A stretch of 64,000 nucleotides of DNA from an uncultured bacterium (GCA_937996235.1 CALKVK010000035.1:62001-126000), one strand, 5' to 3'; positions 32,819 through 41,682 are shown, counted from the first letter of the stretch. The notes: generated from the letters alone by a model not told the origin. Made by a program: numbers and translations.

Positions 32819-35142
32819 CGGCCGTTCGTCTCCCACGTCTTCGCCGGCGTCGCGCCGCCCTTGCGCAGCGTCTGCAGGTGCTGGAACACCTTCGCGGGCC
32901 GCACCGGCAGCTCGTGGCTGCGGTAGCCCACCGCGTCGTAGAGCGCGTTGCCGAGGGCCGGCAGCACGGGGATCAGCGGTCCCTCGCCCGCCTCCTTCGC
33001 GCCGAAGGGGCCCTCGCGGTCCTCGGACTCGACCACGATCACGCGCATCTCGGGCGTCTCGAACGGCCCGAGGATCTTGTAGTCGAGCAGGTTCGGGTTG
33101 GTGATGCGCCCGCGCTCGTAGCGCATCTCCTCGAGCAGCGCCTGACCGAGGCCCATGTGCATGCAGCCCTCGATCTGGCCCTCGACCGCGAGCCGGTTGA
33201 GGGCGCGGCCGCAGTCGTGCGCGAGCGTCATGCGCGTGCAGCGCACGAGGCCCGTCTCGACGTCCACGTCCACCTCGGCGACGCACGCGTTGAACGAGTA
33301 CGCCGGCGCGAGACCGGCGCCCGCGCCCTTGTACGTGCCGCCCATGCGCGGGGCCTGGTACCAGCCCTTCGCGAGCAGCGCGCCGTTGTCGGCGAGCGCC
33401 TCGGTCAGCGCCTCGAAGTACGAGACGGAGACGGGCCGGTCGCCGTCGATCGAGAGCGTCGCGTTCGCGAACGCGAACTCCGACGCGTCGCGCCCCGTGA
33501 GCCGCGCCGCCGCGCGCGCGAGCTTCTCGCGGATGACGAGCGCCGCCTCGCGCGCCGCGTTGCCGATCATGAAGCAGCCGCGGCTCGAGTACGCGCCGAG
33601 GTCGAGCGGCGCGGTGTCGCTGTCCTCGCTGCGCACGCGCACGAAGTCGAGCGGCACGCCGAGCACCTCGGCGACGGCGATCGCGATCACCGTGTCGGAG
33701 CCCTGTCCGATCTCGGCGCCCATCGAGTGCGCCGTGATGCCGCCGTCCACGTCGATCTTGAGGTGCACCGTGCTCTGCGGCGTGCGCGTCTGGTGGATGG
33801 GCAGCGCCGAACCGGAGATGAAGAACCCGGCCGCGACGCCGATGCCCTTCCCGAACGGCAGCTTGCCCCACTTGGCCGTCCAGCCCGACTCGTCGCGCAC
33901 GCGCTCGAGGCACTCGCGGATGCCGTTCGAGGTGATGCGGAACTCGTTCGTCGTCTTCGAGTACGGGTCGAGCACGTTCTGCAGGCGCAGGTCGATCGGG
34001 TCGCGGCGCAGCTCGCGCGCGGCCATGTCGATCACCGACTCGATCGCGTAGCGCGCGTTCACGGCGCCGTGGCCGCGCATGGCGCCGCACGGCGCCTTGT
34101 TCGTGTAGACGCGCGCGCCCTCGTAGCGGAAGTTCGGGATCTTGTACGGGCCCTGGCTCAGCACGCCGTTGTAGTACGTCGTCACGACGCCGAACGACGC
34201 GAACGCGCCGCCGTCGATGACCGCACGCGCGTCGAGGCCGAGCATCCGGCCGTCCGCGTCGAACGCGATCTGGACGTCGTACGTGCCCGGGTGCCGCCCG
34301 CGGTTCGTGAGGAACACCTCCTCGCGGTCGAAGGTCAGGCGCACCGGGCGCTGCACCTTGCGCGCGAGCAGGCACACGGCCATCTCGTGCGGGAACGGGT
34401 CGCTCTTCCCGCCGAAGCCGCCTCCGACCGCCGTGCGGAAGACGCGCACGCGGTGCATCGGCACCTCGAGCACCTTCGCGAGCGCGCGGTGCACGTAGTG
34501 CGGCACCTGCGTCGGCGTGTAGAGCGACATGCGCCCGTCCGCCTCGGGCACGGCGGTCACCGAGTGCGGCTCCGTGAACTGGTGGCCGACCCCGATGAAG
34601 TCGAAGTGCGCCTTGGGCTTCACGGCCGCGGCGTCGAGCGCGGCGTCCATGTCGCCGAAGTGCTGCTCGACGCGCTTCTGCGTGTTCGAGCCGTCGACCG
34701 TCCACGCGTGGATCGGCTCGGCGACCGGCGCGAGCCCCGGCCCCGTCTCGAAGTACTCGGGCAGGCGCTCGTAGACGACCTCGACCGCGGCGGCCGCGGC
34801 GGCGGCGGTCGCCTCGTCGTCGGCCGCGACGGCGGCGACGATGTCGCCCACGTAGCGCACCTTCTCGATCGCGAGCGCCTCCTCGTCCTGGCTGATCGGG
34901 AGCACGCCGAAGCGCGCCGACGCGTCCTTCCCCGTCACCACCGCGCGCACGCCGGGCATGGCTTCCGCGCGCGACGTGTCCACGCGCACGATCCGCGCGT
35001 GCGGCACGGTGGACCGCACGAGCCGGCAGAGCAGCGTGTTCGGGAAGCGCAGGTCGTCGCCGTAGACGGCCTGCCCGGTGACCTTGCGCCAGCTATCGAC
35101 GAGCGGCAGCCGGCTGCCGACGACCGTGAATTCCTGCGTCAT
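32815..35142 (-). CDS. Molybdenum hydroxylase large (Mo-cofactor) subunit
   Basis: The 775-residue catalytic subunit holds molybdopterin and hydroxylates or dehydroxylates the substrate. Family landmarks include the N-terminal KVTGQAVYGDD (a/b hammerhead), TAVGGGFGGKSD near residue 237, PCGAMRGHGAVNARYAIE near residue 355, and GAKEAGEGPL near residue 735 with the catalytic glutamate. The ATG at 35142 lies inside the 3' end of the Fe-S subunit gene (50-nt overlap). The subunit itself does not fix the substrate; the accompanying FAD subunit points toward aromatic CoA-thioester or similar chemistry. No signal peptide is visible, so it is cytoplasmic. Confidence 0.9.
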   Translation of the reverse strand: MTQEFTVVGSRLPLVDSWRKVTGQAVYGDDLRFPNTLLCRLVRSTVPHARIVRVDTSRAEAMPGVRAVVTGKDASARFGVLPISQDEEALAIEKVRYVGDIVAAVAADDEATAAAAAAAVEVVYERLPEYFETGPGLAPVAEPIHAWTVDGSNTQKRVEQHFGDMDAALDAAAVKPKAHFDFIGVGHQFTEPHSVTAVPEADGRMSLYTPTQVPHYVHRALAKVLEVPMHRVRVFRTAVGGGFGGKSDPFPHEMAVCLLARKVQRPVRLTFDREEVFLTNRGRHPGTYDVQIAFDADGRMLGLDARAVIDGGAFASFGVVTTYYNGVLSQGPYKIPNFRYEGARVYTNKAPCGAMRGHGAVNARYAIESVIDMAARELRRDPIDLRLQNVLDPYSKTTNEFRITSNGIRECLERVRDESGWTAKWGKLPFGKGIGVAAGFFISGSALPIHQTRTPQSTVHLKIDVDGGITAHSMGAEIGQGSDTVIAIAVAEVLGVPLDFVRVRSEDSDTAPLDLGAYSSRGCFMIGNAAREAALVIREKLARAAARLTGRDASEFAFANATLSIDGDRPVSVSYFEALTEALADNGALLAKGWYQAPRMGGTYKGAGAGLAPAYSFNACVAEVDVDVETGLVRCTRMTLAHDCGRALNRLAVEGQIEGCMHMGLGQALLEEMRYERGRITNPNLLDYKILGPFETPEMRVIVVESEDREGPFGAKEAGEGPLIPVLPALGNALYDAVGYRSHELPVRPAKVFQHLQTLRKGGATPAKTWETNGR

Positions 35143-35671
35143 CCTGATCTCCGCCGGAGTCGCCCCGGCCGCCGGTGGGAGGCGTCGCGCCGGTGGACGC
35201 GGCGCGCAGGTCGGCCGCCGCGTGCTCCACGGCGTCGACGATCTTCGCGTAGCCCGTGCAGCGGCACAGGTTGCCCGCGATGGCCGCCTTGATCTCCTCG
35301 CGCGAAGGCGCCGCGTTGTCGCGGAGCAGCGCGACCGAGGTCATGACGAACCCGGGCGTGCAGTAGCCGCACTGCGAGCCGCCGCACTCGGCGAACGCCC
35401 GCTGCACGGGGTGCAGCCGCTCGGCGCCCGCGAGCCCCTCGATGGTCTCGATGCGCGCGCCCTCGGCCTCGAGCGCGAGGGTCAGGCACGACAGCACGGG
35501 GCGGCCGTCCACGAGCACCGTGCAGCACCCGCACGTGCCCATGTCGCAGCCGATCTTCGTGCCCGTCAGCCCGCAGCCGTCGCGCAGGGCGAGGGCCAGG
35601 GTGTCGTGCGGACGCACCGCGACCTCCCAGGTCGCGCCGTTCACGTGGAGCGTGACGAGTGTCCTCTTCAT
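35093..35671 (-). CDS. Molybdenum hydroxylase small [2Fe-2S] subunit
   Basis: The 192-residue protein carries two [2Fe-2S] clusters. The plant-type site is GCDMGTCGCCTV (residues about 41-52). The second, helical site is CGGSQCGYCTPG plus GNLCRCTGY (about 96-107 and 133-141). These are the standard motifs of xanthine-dehydrogenase-family small subunits. The C-terminal 30 residues are Gly/Asp/Arg-rich and overlap the next gene. GGAGG lies 7 nt before the ATG. It is the first gene of the four-gene operon. Confidence 0.92.
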   Translation of the reverse strand: MKRTLVTLHVNGATWEVAVRPHDTLALALRDGCGLTGTKIGCDMGTCGCCTVLVDGRPVLSCLTLALEAEGARIETIEGLAGAERLHPVQRAFAECGGSQCGYCTPGFVMTSVALLRDNAAPSREEIKAAIAGNLCRCTGYAKIVDAVEHAAADLRAASTGATPPTGGRGDSGGDQDDAGIHGRRQPAAARR

Positions 35672-35762
35672 GGTCGGCCTCCGCGAGCCTGGCCACCCTA
35701 GCCGCGGCGGCGGCGGCCTGCCACGTAAGGCGGCGCGGGCCGCACGCTCGCGGCGGCCGCCG

Positions 35763-36791
35763 CTACCTCTTCGTGCCGAGCTCGCGCAACCGGCGCTCGT
35801 ACTCCGCGATCCAGCGCTCGGCCCGCTCGCCCGGCTTCGTGCCCTCGTAGACCTCGAGCACGTTCCGGAGCTCGGTGATCGCCGACTCGAGGTCGTTCTT
35901 CTTCCGCACGTTGGTCTTCGCCGCGACCTTCTCGACCTGCGCCTCGCCGGCCGCGATCCAGGCCACGCGCGGGTTCGCCTCGAGCTTCTTCCACTCGGCC
36001 TCGACGGCCTCCTCGAACTCGGTGCCGCGGTAGATCTCGCGCATCCGCGCGACGCGCCGCTCGGCGAGCGCCCAGTCGAGGTCCTTCTCGAGCGCCTCCA
36101 CGATCCCCGCCTGGAAGGCGTGGTAGCGCCGGATCTCCTCGAGGATCGTCGTCGCGACCTGCTTCTCCTCGGCGCTCGCCTGCGTCGCGTCGAGGAGGCG
36201 CTGCGCCTCGCGTGCGGCCGGGCCGAAGCGCAGCTCGCGCGCGGCCTTCGCCGCGACGCGCGCGCCGCGCGGCAGCGTCTCCTCGTCGTAGAGCCGCGCG
36301 CGGGCGAACTGCGCGTCGAGGATCGCGGGCGTCAGCGCACCGAGGTGGGCGTGCCACGCGACGACGCCGTCCGGCCCGATGACGTAGGTGCGCGGCACCG
36401 ACGACCCGGGGTACGCGAGCGCGGCGGCGTCCTTCGCGTCGAGCCCGACGGGCCACGTCGCCCCGCTGCGCGCGACGTAGCTCTCGGCCGCGGCCTCGTC
36501 GCAGTCCACGAGCACCTCGATCAGCGTGAACGGCTTGTCCGCGTTCCTCGTGGCGAGCGCCTTCACCTTCTCCTCGAACGCCTGCGACGTGATCTTCCCG
36601 GGGTCGTGGAAGTGCAGCACGACGACGCGCCCCGTCAGCTTCGCGAGCTTCGGGCCCTTGTCGTTCCACCAGCGCGTGCAGGCGAGCTCGCCGGCCTTCT
36701 GGTCGAGGCGGTCCACGATCTCGGCGCGCGCCGCTCCGGCGGCGACGGCGGCGACGACCACGATCGCGGCGACGGCGGTGCGCGGGCGCAT
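35763..36791 (-). CDS. Exported thioredoxin-fold protein lacking the redox CxxC
   Basis: The 342-residue protein has a signal peptide ending ARA near residue 22. A TlpA/AhpC-type thioredoxin fold follows: VVVLHFHDPGKITSQAFEEKV (55-75) and VPRTYVIGPDGVVAWHAHLG (131-150, with the cis-Pro). The strand position where CxxC should follow reads HDPGK, so it cannot do dithiol chemistry. The last 150 residues form helical repeats. It may act as a chaperone or binding protein. The start is set by a TAGGCT box 6 nt upstream, which overlaps the stop codon of the upstream RNB gene. Confidence 0.72.
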   Translation of the reverse strand: MRPRTAVAAIVVVAAVAAGAARAEIVDRLDQKAGELACTRWWNDKGPKLAKLTGRVVVLHFHDPGKITSQAFEEKVKALATRNADKPFTLIEVLVDCDEAAAESYVARSGATWPVGLDAKDAAALAYPGSSVPRTYVIGPDGVVAWHAHLGALTPAILDAQFARARLYDEETLPRGARVAAKAARELRFGPAAREAQRLLDATQASAEEKQVATTILEEIRRYHAFQAGIVEALEKDLDWALAERRVARMREIYRGTEFEEAVEAEWKKLEANPRVAWIAAGEAQVEKVAAKTNVRKKNDLESAITELRNVLEVYEGTKPGERAERWIAEYERRLRELGTKR

Positions 36792-36797
36792 GCCGAG

Positions 36798-36803
36798 AGC
36801 CTA
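36798..36803 (-). promoter_or_regulatory. -10 box for the thioredoxin-fold gene
   Basis: On the minus strand TAGGCT ends 6 nt before the ATG at 36791. Its TAG is also the stop codon of the upstream RNB gene. Confidence 0.55.
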
Positions 36804-38870
36804 CTCGGCCACCGTCAGCTCGATGCGGCCGAGCCACGGCCGGAGCGACGCGATCCGGTACGTGCCGCGCGTACCCTCCGGCGGCGAGCGGCCGTCGCGC
36901 GGCGGGCGCAGCGGCAGCTCGCGGCAGAGCTCGGGCACCCACACCGCGCCCGGGGCGCGGCGCGGCGTGCGCGAGAGCAGCCCCTCGAGCGTCGTCCGGC
37001 CCGAATCGGCGAGCGCGCGCACGATCCAGAACCACGCGCGGTCGTCGGCGGCGCGGCGCACCGCACGCTCGCGCTCGGCGAGGTGCGGCAAGAGCGCCTC
37101 GATCTCCGTCGCGTTGTAGGGCAGCGGCGCGCCCGCGAGCACCGCCGCGAGCTGGCGCTGGTTGACGAGGTCGCCGTAGCGCCGCATCGGCGACGTGCAC
37201 TGCGCGTACGCGCCGACGCCGAGGCCCGCGTGGCCGAGCGGCTCGGCGGCCGTCTCGATGCGCGCGAACGTGCGCCGCACGCGGGCCGCGAAGAGCGGGT
37301 CGTCCTTCTCCGGCGCCGCGCGCCCCGCCGGGGCCTCGGCCCCCTGACCGCGGTAGACGGCCGGCGCGTGCGCGGCCGCGAGCGCCTCGGCGGCCTGCGC
37401 GTTGAAGAGCACCATCGCCTCGCTGACGACGCGGTCGCCCGGCGTGTCCTGGTGCCGCAGCGACACGTGCGGCGCGCCGTCCACGAGCTCCACCTTCGTC
37501 GTCGGGAGCTGCAGGATGCGCGCTCCGCGCCGCTCCCGCGCCGCCCTCAGTTGCTCGGCGACGCGCACGAGCAGCTCGCCGTGCGCGGCGTCGGCGGCGA
37601 GCTGCGCCACGTCGGTGGTCGCGTCGTAGGCCGCGCGCCGCGCGAGCCGCAGGCGCGAGCGCACGAAGCGCGCGGCGTGGACCGTGCCCTCGGCATCGAG
37701 GCGGAACACGCCGGTCAGCGCGTCGCGGGGCTCGTCCACGGAGAGCGCGAGCCGCCGCAGCACGAGCTCCGGAGGGAAGAGCAGCACCGCCCCGTCGGGC
37801 ACGTAGAGCGAGCTCGCCCGCGCGCGCACGTCGGCGTCGAGCGCCCCGTCGCACGGCACGGCCGCTGCGACGTCGCCGATGTGCACGCAGAGCTCGACGT
37901 GGTCGCCGTCGCGGCGGACCGAGACGGCGTCGTCCACCTCGCGCGTGTCGGGGTCGTCCACCGCGACCGCGTGGGACGCCGTGAAGTCCTCGCGCGCGGA
38001 CGTGTCGCGCGGCACCGCGGCGAGCTGCAGCGCCTCCTCGAGCACCGGCCGCTCGCGGTCGCGGGTCAGGCCGGCGCGGGCCGGGGAGGGATCGACGCGC
38101 TCCGGCAGCGCGCCGCTCGCGACCAGCGCCTCGAGCACCAGGTCCGGGTCGTCGCCCTCGCCCGTGCGGCGTGCGAGCTCCGCGCCGCGGGCGTCGGGCG
38201 TGCCGGCACCGCCGAGCGCGTGGGCCGCGAGGGCCGAGAGCGCCGCTGCGCCGGCGATCGCGCGGTCGGGCACGTAGTCCGCCTCGAACCAGCGGGAGCG
38301 CTCGTTCACGAGCAGCGCCGTGTCCACGACCGCGCCGCCCGGCGAACGCCACGCGGCCGGCACGCCCTCGGCGCGCCGCGGCCACCACGCGAGGAGCTCC
38401 TCGTCGCCGGCCGCGACGAAGCGCTTCTCGTTCTGGGCATAGAGCTCGAGCAGCGCGTGCTGCAGCGGAACCGCCACCAGTGCCGCGTCGTTCCGCCGGA
38501 ACCAGGGCGACGCGCGCTCGAGTCCGAGCGCCACGCGCAGCAGCGCGTCCTGGCCGCGCACGCCCGCGCGCTCGGCCACCTCGTCGATGCGCAGCCGCCC
38601 CGTCCCCCCCAGCCGCGTGTGCAGGGCGAGCCACTCGCGGAACGGCTCGACGCGCACGCGCAGCGCGCGGAGCTGCGCGTCGGGCGCCGCGCCGTCGGCC
38701 GGGACGTGCGCCGTCGTGCGCACGAGCACGCGCTCCTCGGGCAGCACGAAGCGTGCGCCGTCCTCGGCGACCACCTGCAGGAACGGACCGCCCGGGCGTT
38801 CCTCCACGGCGGTCACGGCCGCGAGGACCACACCCAGACGCCGCGGCACGGCGACGACGTCGAGCTTCAT
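36801..38870 (-). CDS. RNB-domain ribonuclease (RNase II/R-like)
   Basis: The 689-residue protein is a 3'-5' exoribonuclease of the RNase II superfamily. The catalytic acid cluster is AVDDPDTREVDDAVS (304-318, with D305, D306, D308, D313 and D314). The late TSPMRRYGDLVNQRQL motif contains the conserved Arg residues. The N-terminal 300 residues lack clear cold-shock domains, and no S1 or basic C-terminal tail is apparent, so it is closer to the divergent cyanobacterial/plant-type RNB enzymes than to E. coli RNase R. A TAGAGT box lies 7 nt before the ATG. Confidence 0.88.
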   Translation of the reverse strand: MKLDVVAVPRRLGVVLAAVTAVEERPGGPFLQVVAEDGARFVLPEERVLVRTTAHVPADGAAPDAQLRALRVRVEPFREWLALHTRLGGTGRLRIDEVAERAGVRGQDALLRVALGLERASPWFRRNDAALVAVPLQHALLELYAQNEKRFVAAGDEELLAWWPRRAEGVPAAWRSPGGAVVDTALLVNERSRWFEADYVPDRAIAGAAALSALAAHALGGAGTPDARGAELARRTGEGDDPDLVLEALVASGALPERVDPSPARAGLTRDRERPVLEEALQLAAVPRDTSAREDFTASHAVAVDDPDTREVDDAVSVRRDGDHVELCVHIGDVAAAVPCDGALDADVRARASSLYVPDGAVLLFPPELVLRRLALSVDEPRDALTGVFRLDAEGTVHAARFVRSRLRLARRAAYDATTDVAQLAADAAHGELLVRVAEQLRAARERRGARILQLPTTKVELVDGAPHVSLRHQDTPGDRVVSEAMVLFNAQAAEALAAAHAPAVYRGQGAEAPAGRAAPEKDDPLFAARVRRTFARIETAAEPLGHAGLGVGAYAQCTSPMRRYGDLVNQRQLAAVLAGAPLPYNATEIEALLPHLAERERAVRRAADDRAWFWIVRALADSGRTTLEGLLSRTPRRAPGAVWVPELCRELPLRPPRDGRSPPEGTRGTYRIASLRPWLGRIELTVAE

Positions 38871-38877
38871 CCCGCGG

Positions 38878-38883
38878 ACTCTA
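38878..38883 (-). promoter_or_regulatory. -10 box for the RNB ribonuclease gene
   Basis: On the minus strand TAGAGT ends 7 nt before the ATG at 38870. Confidence 0.55.
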
Positions 38884-38988
38884 CTGCGCGGCCCGCGGGG
38901 CGACGACGGGCTGATGCGGGAGTGCCGGCGGCGCCGCACGAGCGGCCTGATCCGTGAGGCGAAGGCGTGCCCGGTCCGGGCTCACAGG

Positions 38989-39096
38989 GGCGGGGGATCG
39001 CGCGCGCGGCGGCGGGAGCTGCGCTCGATCCAGGTCGCAAGCCGTCCGGGGGACGCTGGAATCCAAGTCTCCGCGTCCCCGATCTCGTCCCCCGCC
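38989..39096. other. Possible structured RNA upstream of folE
   Basis: GGCGGGGGA (38989-38997) pairs with TCCCCCGCC (39088-39096), enclosing about 90 nt. Inside, GGGGACGC pairs with GCGTCCCC and GATCCAG with CTGG-AATC. It lies in the 293-bp gap before folE, but folE has its own -10 box downstream of it (39152), so it need not be in the folE mRNA. No known riboswitch consensus fits. Confidence 0.3.
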
Positions 39097-39151
39097 CGGG
39101 CGCGGGCAGGTCGTTTCGGCGCCCCTTCGTGGCGTGCCGTGGCGCGCGCGC

Positions 39152-39157
39152 TAACGT
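39152..39157 (+). promoter_or_regulatory. -10 box for leaderless folE
   Basis: TAACGT ends 6 nt before the ATG at 39164. Confidence 0.6.
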
Positions 39158-39163
39158 GCGCCG

Positions 39164-39763
39164 ATGCACGACGACGACGACGACCTCGACCACCCGTCCA
39201 CGCCCGCCGAGGGGCCCGATGCGCTCGAGCCGGCGGTGCGCGAGCTGCTCGCCGGGCTCGGCGAGGACCCGGCGCGCGAGGGGCTCCTGCGCACGCCCCA
39301 CCGCGTCGCGCGCTCGCTGCGCTTCCTGACGCAGGGCTACCACGTGGACCCCGAGAAGCTGCTCAACGCGGCGGTGTTCAGCGAGCCGACCGACGAGATG
39401 GTCGTCGTGAAGGACATCGAGCTCTACAGCCTCTGCGAGCACCACATGGTGCCGTTCTTCGGCCGCGCGCACGTCGGCTACCTGCCGCGCGGCAAGATCA
39501 TCGGGCTGTCCAAGATCCCGCGCCTGGTCGATATGTACGCCAGGAGACTGCAGGTGCAGGAGCGCTTGACGACGCAGATCGCGAAGGGTCTGGAGACGCT
39601 GCTCCAGCCGCGCGGCGTGGGCGTCGTCATCGAGGCCTCGCACCTGTGCATGATGATGCGCGGCGTCGGGAAGCAGAACAGCCGGGCGGTGACGAGCTGC
39701 ATGCTCGGCACGTTCCGCTCGGACGCCCGCACGCGCACCGAGTTCCTGGAGTTCATCCGATGA
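39164..39763 (+). CDS. folE: GTP cyclohydrolase I
   Basis: FolE opens the GTP ring to make 7,8-dihydroneopterin triphosphate, precursor of folate and of queuosine. The 199-residue protein has an Asp-rich start (HDDDDDLDHP). The zinc ligands are C91 and H94 (SLCEHHMVPF) and C162 (ASHLCMMMRGV). The GRAHVGYLPRGKIIGLSKIPR segment at 100-120 and the late R-FL-FIR end are typical. It is followed after 19 nt by a membrane protein gene, likely co-transcribed. Confidence 0.96.
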   Translation: MHDDDDDLDHPSTPAEGPDALEPAVRELLAGLGEDPAREGLLRTPHRVARSLRFLTQGYHVDPEKLLNAAVFSEPTDEMVVVKDIELYSLCEHHMVPFFGRAHVGYLPRGKIIGLSKIPRLVDMYARRLQVQERLTTQIAKGLETLLQPRGVGVVIEASHLCMMMRGVGKQNSRAVTSCMLGTFRSDARTRTEFLEFIR

Positions 39764-39782
39764 CGAGGCGGCCGGGCACCCC

Positions 39783-40319
39783 ATGAAGCGACTCCTCGGC
39801 GGACTCCTGGAGTGCGTGCAGGTGCTCGGGATGGCGCTGCTCTGCGGCGTCGCCGCGCTGCTCGCGCGCCTCGCGGCGATCGTGGCCGCGAAGGGCGGCT
39901 CCGGGCTCTCGCGCGAGCGCGCGGGGCGGCTGCTCGACGACATCGTGGGGCTCGTCTCGTCGCCCGCGCGCGGCATCGCCGTCGCGGCGCTGGTCGCGGC
40001 CGTGCTCGCGCCCTACGTGCGCGACGACGCGCGCAAGCTCGCCGCGTGGCTGCGCGCGGGGCTCGTCGCGGCGGCGCTCGCGATCCTGATCCACGGCTGG
40101 AGCGTGGACGGCCGCGGCGGCGCGGGCGGCGGCGTCTTCCAGGGCGACGCGGAGCGGCACGCGGATCTCGCGGACGCGCTCCACGTGCGCCGCCTCGGCG
40201 GCGTGACGCCGTGGACGGCGCTCCTCGGCGTGACGGGCGCGAACCTCGCGCTCGCGGCGTTCCTCGTCTTCAGCGGCGGGAAGGCGGCGAAGCCGAAGGG
40301 GAAGGCGAAGGAGGGCTGA
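39783..40319 (+). CDS. Unrecognised membrane protein downstream of folE
   Basis: The 178-residue protein has hydrophobic segments near 9-36, 66-78, 90-103 and 146-163, with a Lys-rich C-terminal tail (GKAAKPKGKAKEG). No family is recognised. It starts 19 nt after folE, probably in one transcript, though a shared pathway is not obvious. Its last 50 nt overlap the convergent sulfatase-like gene. Confidence 0.6.
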   Translation: MKRLLGGLLECVQVLGMALLCGVAALLARLAAIVAAKGGSGLSRERAGRLLDDIVGLVSSPARGIAVAALVAAVLAPYVRDDARKLAAWLRAGLVAAALAILIHGWSVDGRGGAGGGVFQGDAERHADLADALHVRRLGGVTPWTALLGVTGANLALAAFLVFSGGKAAKPKGKAKEG

Positions 40320-41676
40320 CGGTCTCCGACGGCGCCGTGTAGCCGAGGCCGCGCAGCGCGTCCTCCGTCGCGTCCGGCAGCACGTCGGGCAGCGGGTCGT
40401 CCGGGCCGAGCAGCCACGCGCGCATGCGCTCCATCGCCGTCACGACGTCCGCGCCCGTGCCGCGCGCGACCGCGCGCCGGTCGAGCGCCGGCCACCAGAC
40501 GAGGTCCGCGCGCGCGCCGTCCACGTAGCGCAGCTTCCAGCGCACGTCGATGCCCGTGTCGTCGCCCGTCGCCTCGCGGCGGTGCGCCTCCGCGACGAAC
40601 CAGTCGTCGCCGGGCGCCGTGTCCCGCGAGCCGGTCACCACGTCCGACAGGTCGCGGCCCTCGGCGTCCGCCGGTGCGCGCAGGCCCGCGAGCGCGCAGA
40701 GCGTCGGCACGACGTCGAGGTTGCGCACGCGCGCCGTCACGCGGCGGCCCGCGGGGATGCCGGGGCCGGCGAGCAGCATCGGGATGCGCAGCGCGGGGTC
40801 GTGCAGCAGCGCGCCGTGGCGGAACCAGTACGCGTCCTCGCCGTGCGCCTCGCCGTGGTCGGAGTGAACGAGCACGTAGGTCGTCGCGGGGTCGAGCGCG
40901 GCGAACAGGCGCCCGAGGTGGCGGTCGGCGTAGCGGATCTCGCGGTCGTACGCGTCGGCGTACGCGAGCGGCTCCGTCACGCCCGGCACGCGCAGGTACT
41001 TCGGGATGTGCGCCGGGCCCTGCCACGTCGCCGCGACGGCGCCCTCCGGCAGGACGGGCGCGGTCGCGTCGAGTTCCGGCGTCGGCTCGGGCGGCGTGTA
41101 CGGGCCGTGCGGGTCGTAGAGGTGCACCCAGAGCAGGAACGGGCGCGCGTCGGCCTGCCCGAGCCACGCGAGGGCGGCGTCCACCGTGCGCTGCGCGACG
41201 CGCTGCGCGTTCTCGTGGCCGAAACACGGGTCGGTCTGCGTGTCGTCGTAGACGTCGAAGCCGGCGTCGAGACCCGAGTACCTCGCCTGCAGCACGACCG
41301 ACGACACGAACGCGCCCGTGCGGAACCCCGCGGCGCGCGCGCTCGACGCGATCGTCGGCACGCCCGGGTCGAGCCGCTCGGCGAGTCCGCGCACCGTCGT
41401 GACCGGCGCGCGCCGCGACGTCAGCGTGGACGCCAGCGACTCGTTCGTGTTCGGCGCCTGCGACCAGGCGTCCTCGAAGACGACGCCGCGCGCGCCGAGC
41501 GCGTCGACCTCGGGAGTGGTCGGCCGGGTGTAGCCGTACGCGGACACGCGGTCGCGGCGGAGCGTGTCGATCGTGACGATCACCACGTTGCGCGGCGGAC
41601 GCGCGCGGCAGGCGGGCAGCGACGCGAGCGCGGCGGCGACGGCGACGACGGCGAGGCGGAAGGCGCGCGCGGGCAC
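40270..41676 (-). CDS. Sulfatase-like alkaline-phosphatase-superfamily lipoprotein
   Basis: The 468-residue protein has a lipoprotein signal (lipobox SLPAC, Cys near residue 24). The sulfatase/phosphatase fold follows: VIVTIDTLRRDRVSAYGY (metal-binding Asp pair, 33-50), LVHSDHGEAHGE (later metal site) and FLLWVHLYDPHGPY. The C/S-x-P-x-R formylglycine motif is missing. The nucleophile position is in APNTNESLASTLTS, where Thr is the likely nucleophile. It may therefore act on phosphoryl or phosphoethanolamine groups rather than sulfate esters. TACCCT is 6 nt before the GTG start. Confidence 0.8.
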   Translation of the reverse strand: MPARAFRLAVVAVAAALASLPACRARPPRNVVIVTIDTLRRDRVSAYGYTRPTTPEVDALGARGVVFEDAWSQAPNTNESLASTLTSRRAPVTTVRGLAERLDPGVPTIASSARAAGFRTGAFVSSVVLQARYSGLDAGFDVYDDTQTDPCFGHENAQRVAQRTVDAALAWLGQADARPFLLWVHLYDPHGPYTPPEPTPELDATAPVLPEGAVAATWQGPAHIPKYLRVPGVTEPLAYADAYDREIRYADRHLGRLFAALDPATTYVLVHSDHGEAHGEDAYWFRHGALLHDPALRIPMLLAGPGIPAGRRVTARVRNLDVVPTLCALAGLRAPADAEGRDLSDVVTGSRDTAPGDDWFVAEAHRREATGDDTGIDVRWKLRYVDGARADLVWWPALDRRAVARGTGADVVTAMERMRAWLLGPDDPLPDVLPDATEDALRGLGYTAPSETVSPPSPSPSASPPSRR

Positions 41677-41682
41677 GGGCAG

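Noticed and set aside
39010..39070. c-di-GMP-I (GEMM) riboswitch, suggested by GGTCGCAAGCC
   Set aside because: The flanking GEMM helices and the GGGCAAACC and GGTAGC elements are missing.
38989..39096. tRNA or small SRP RNA in the same structured segment
   Set aside because: No T-loop GGTTCRAATCC next to the acceptor-like stem and no GGAAG tetraloop region of SRP RNA.
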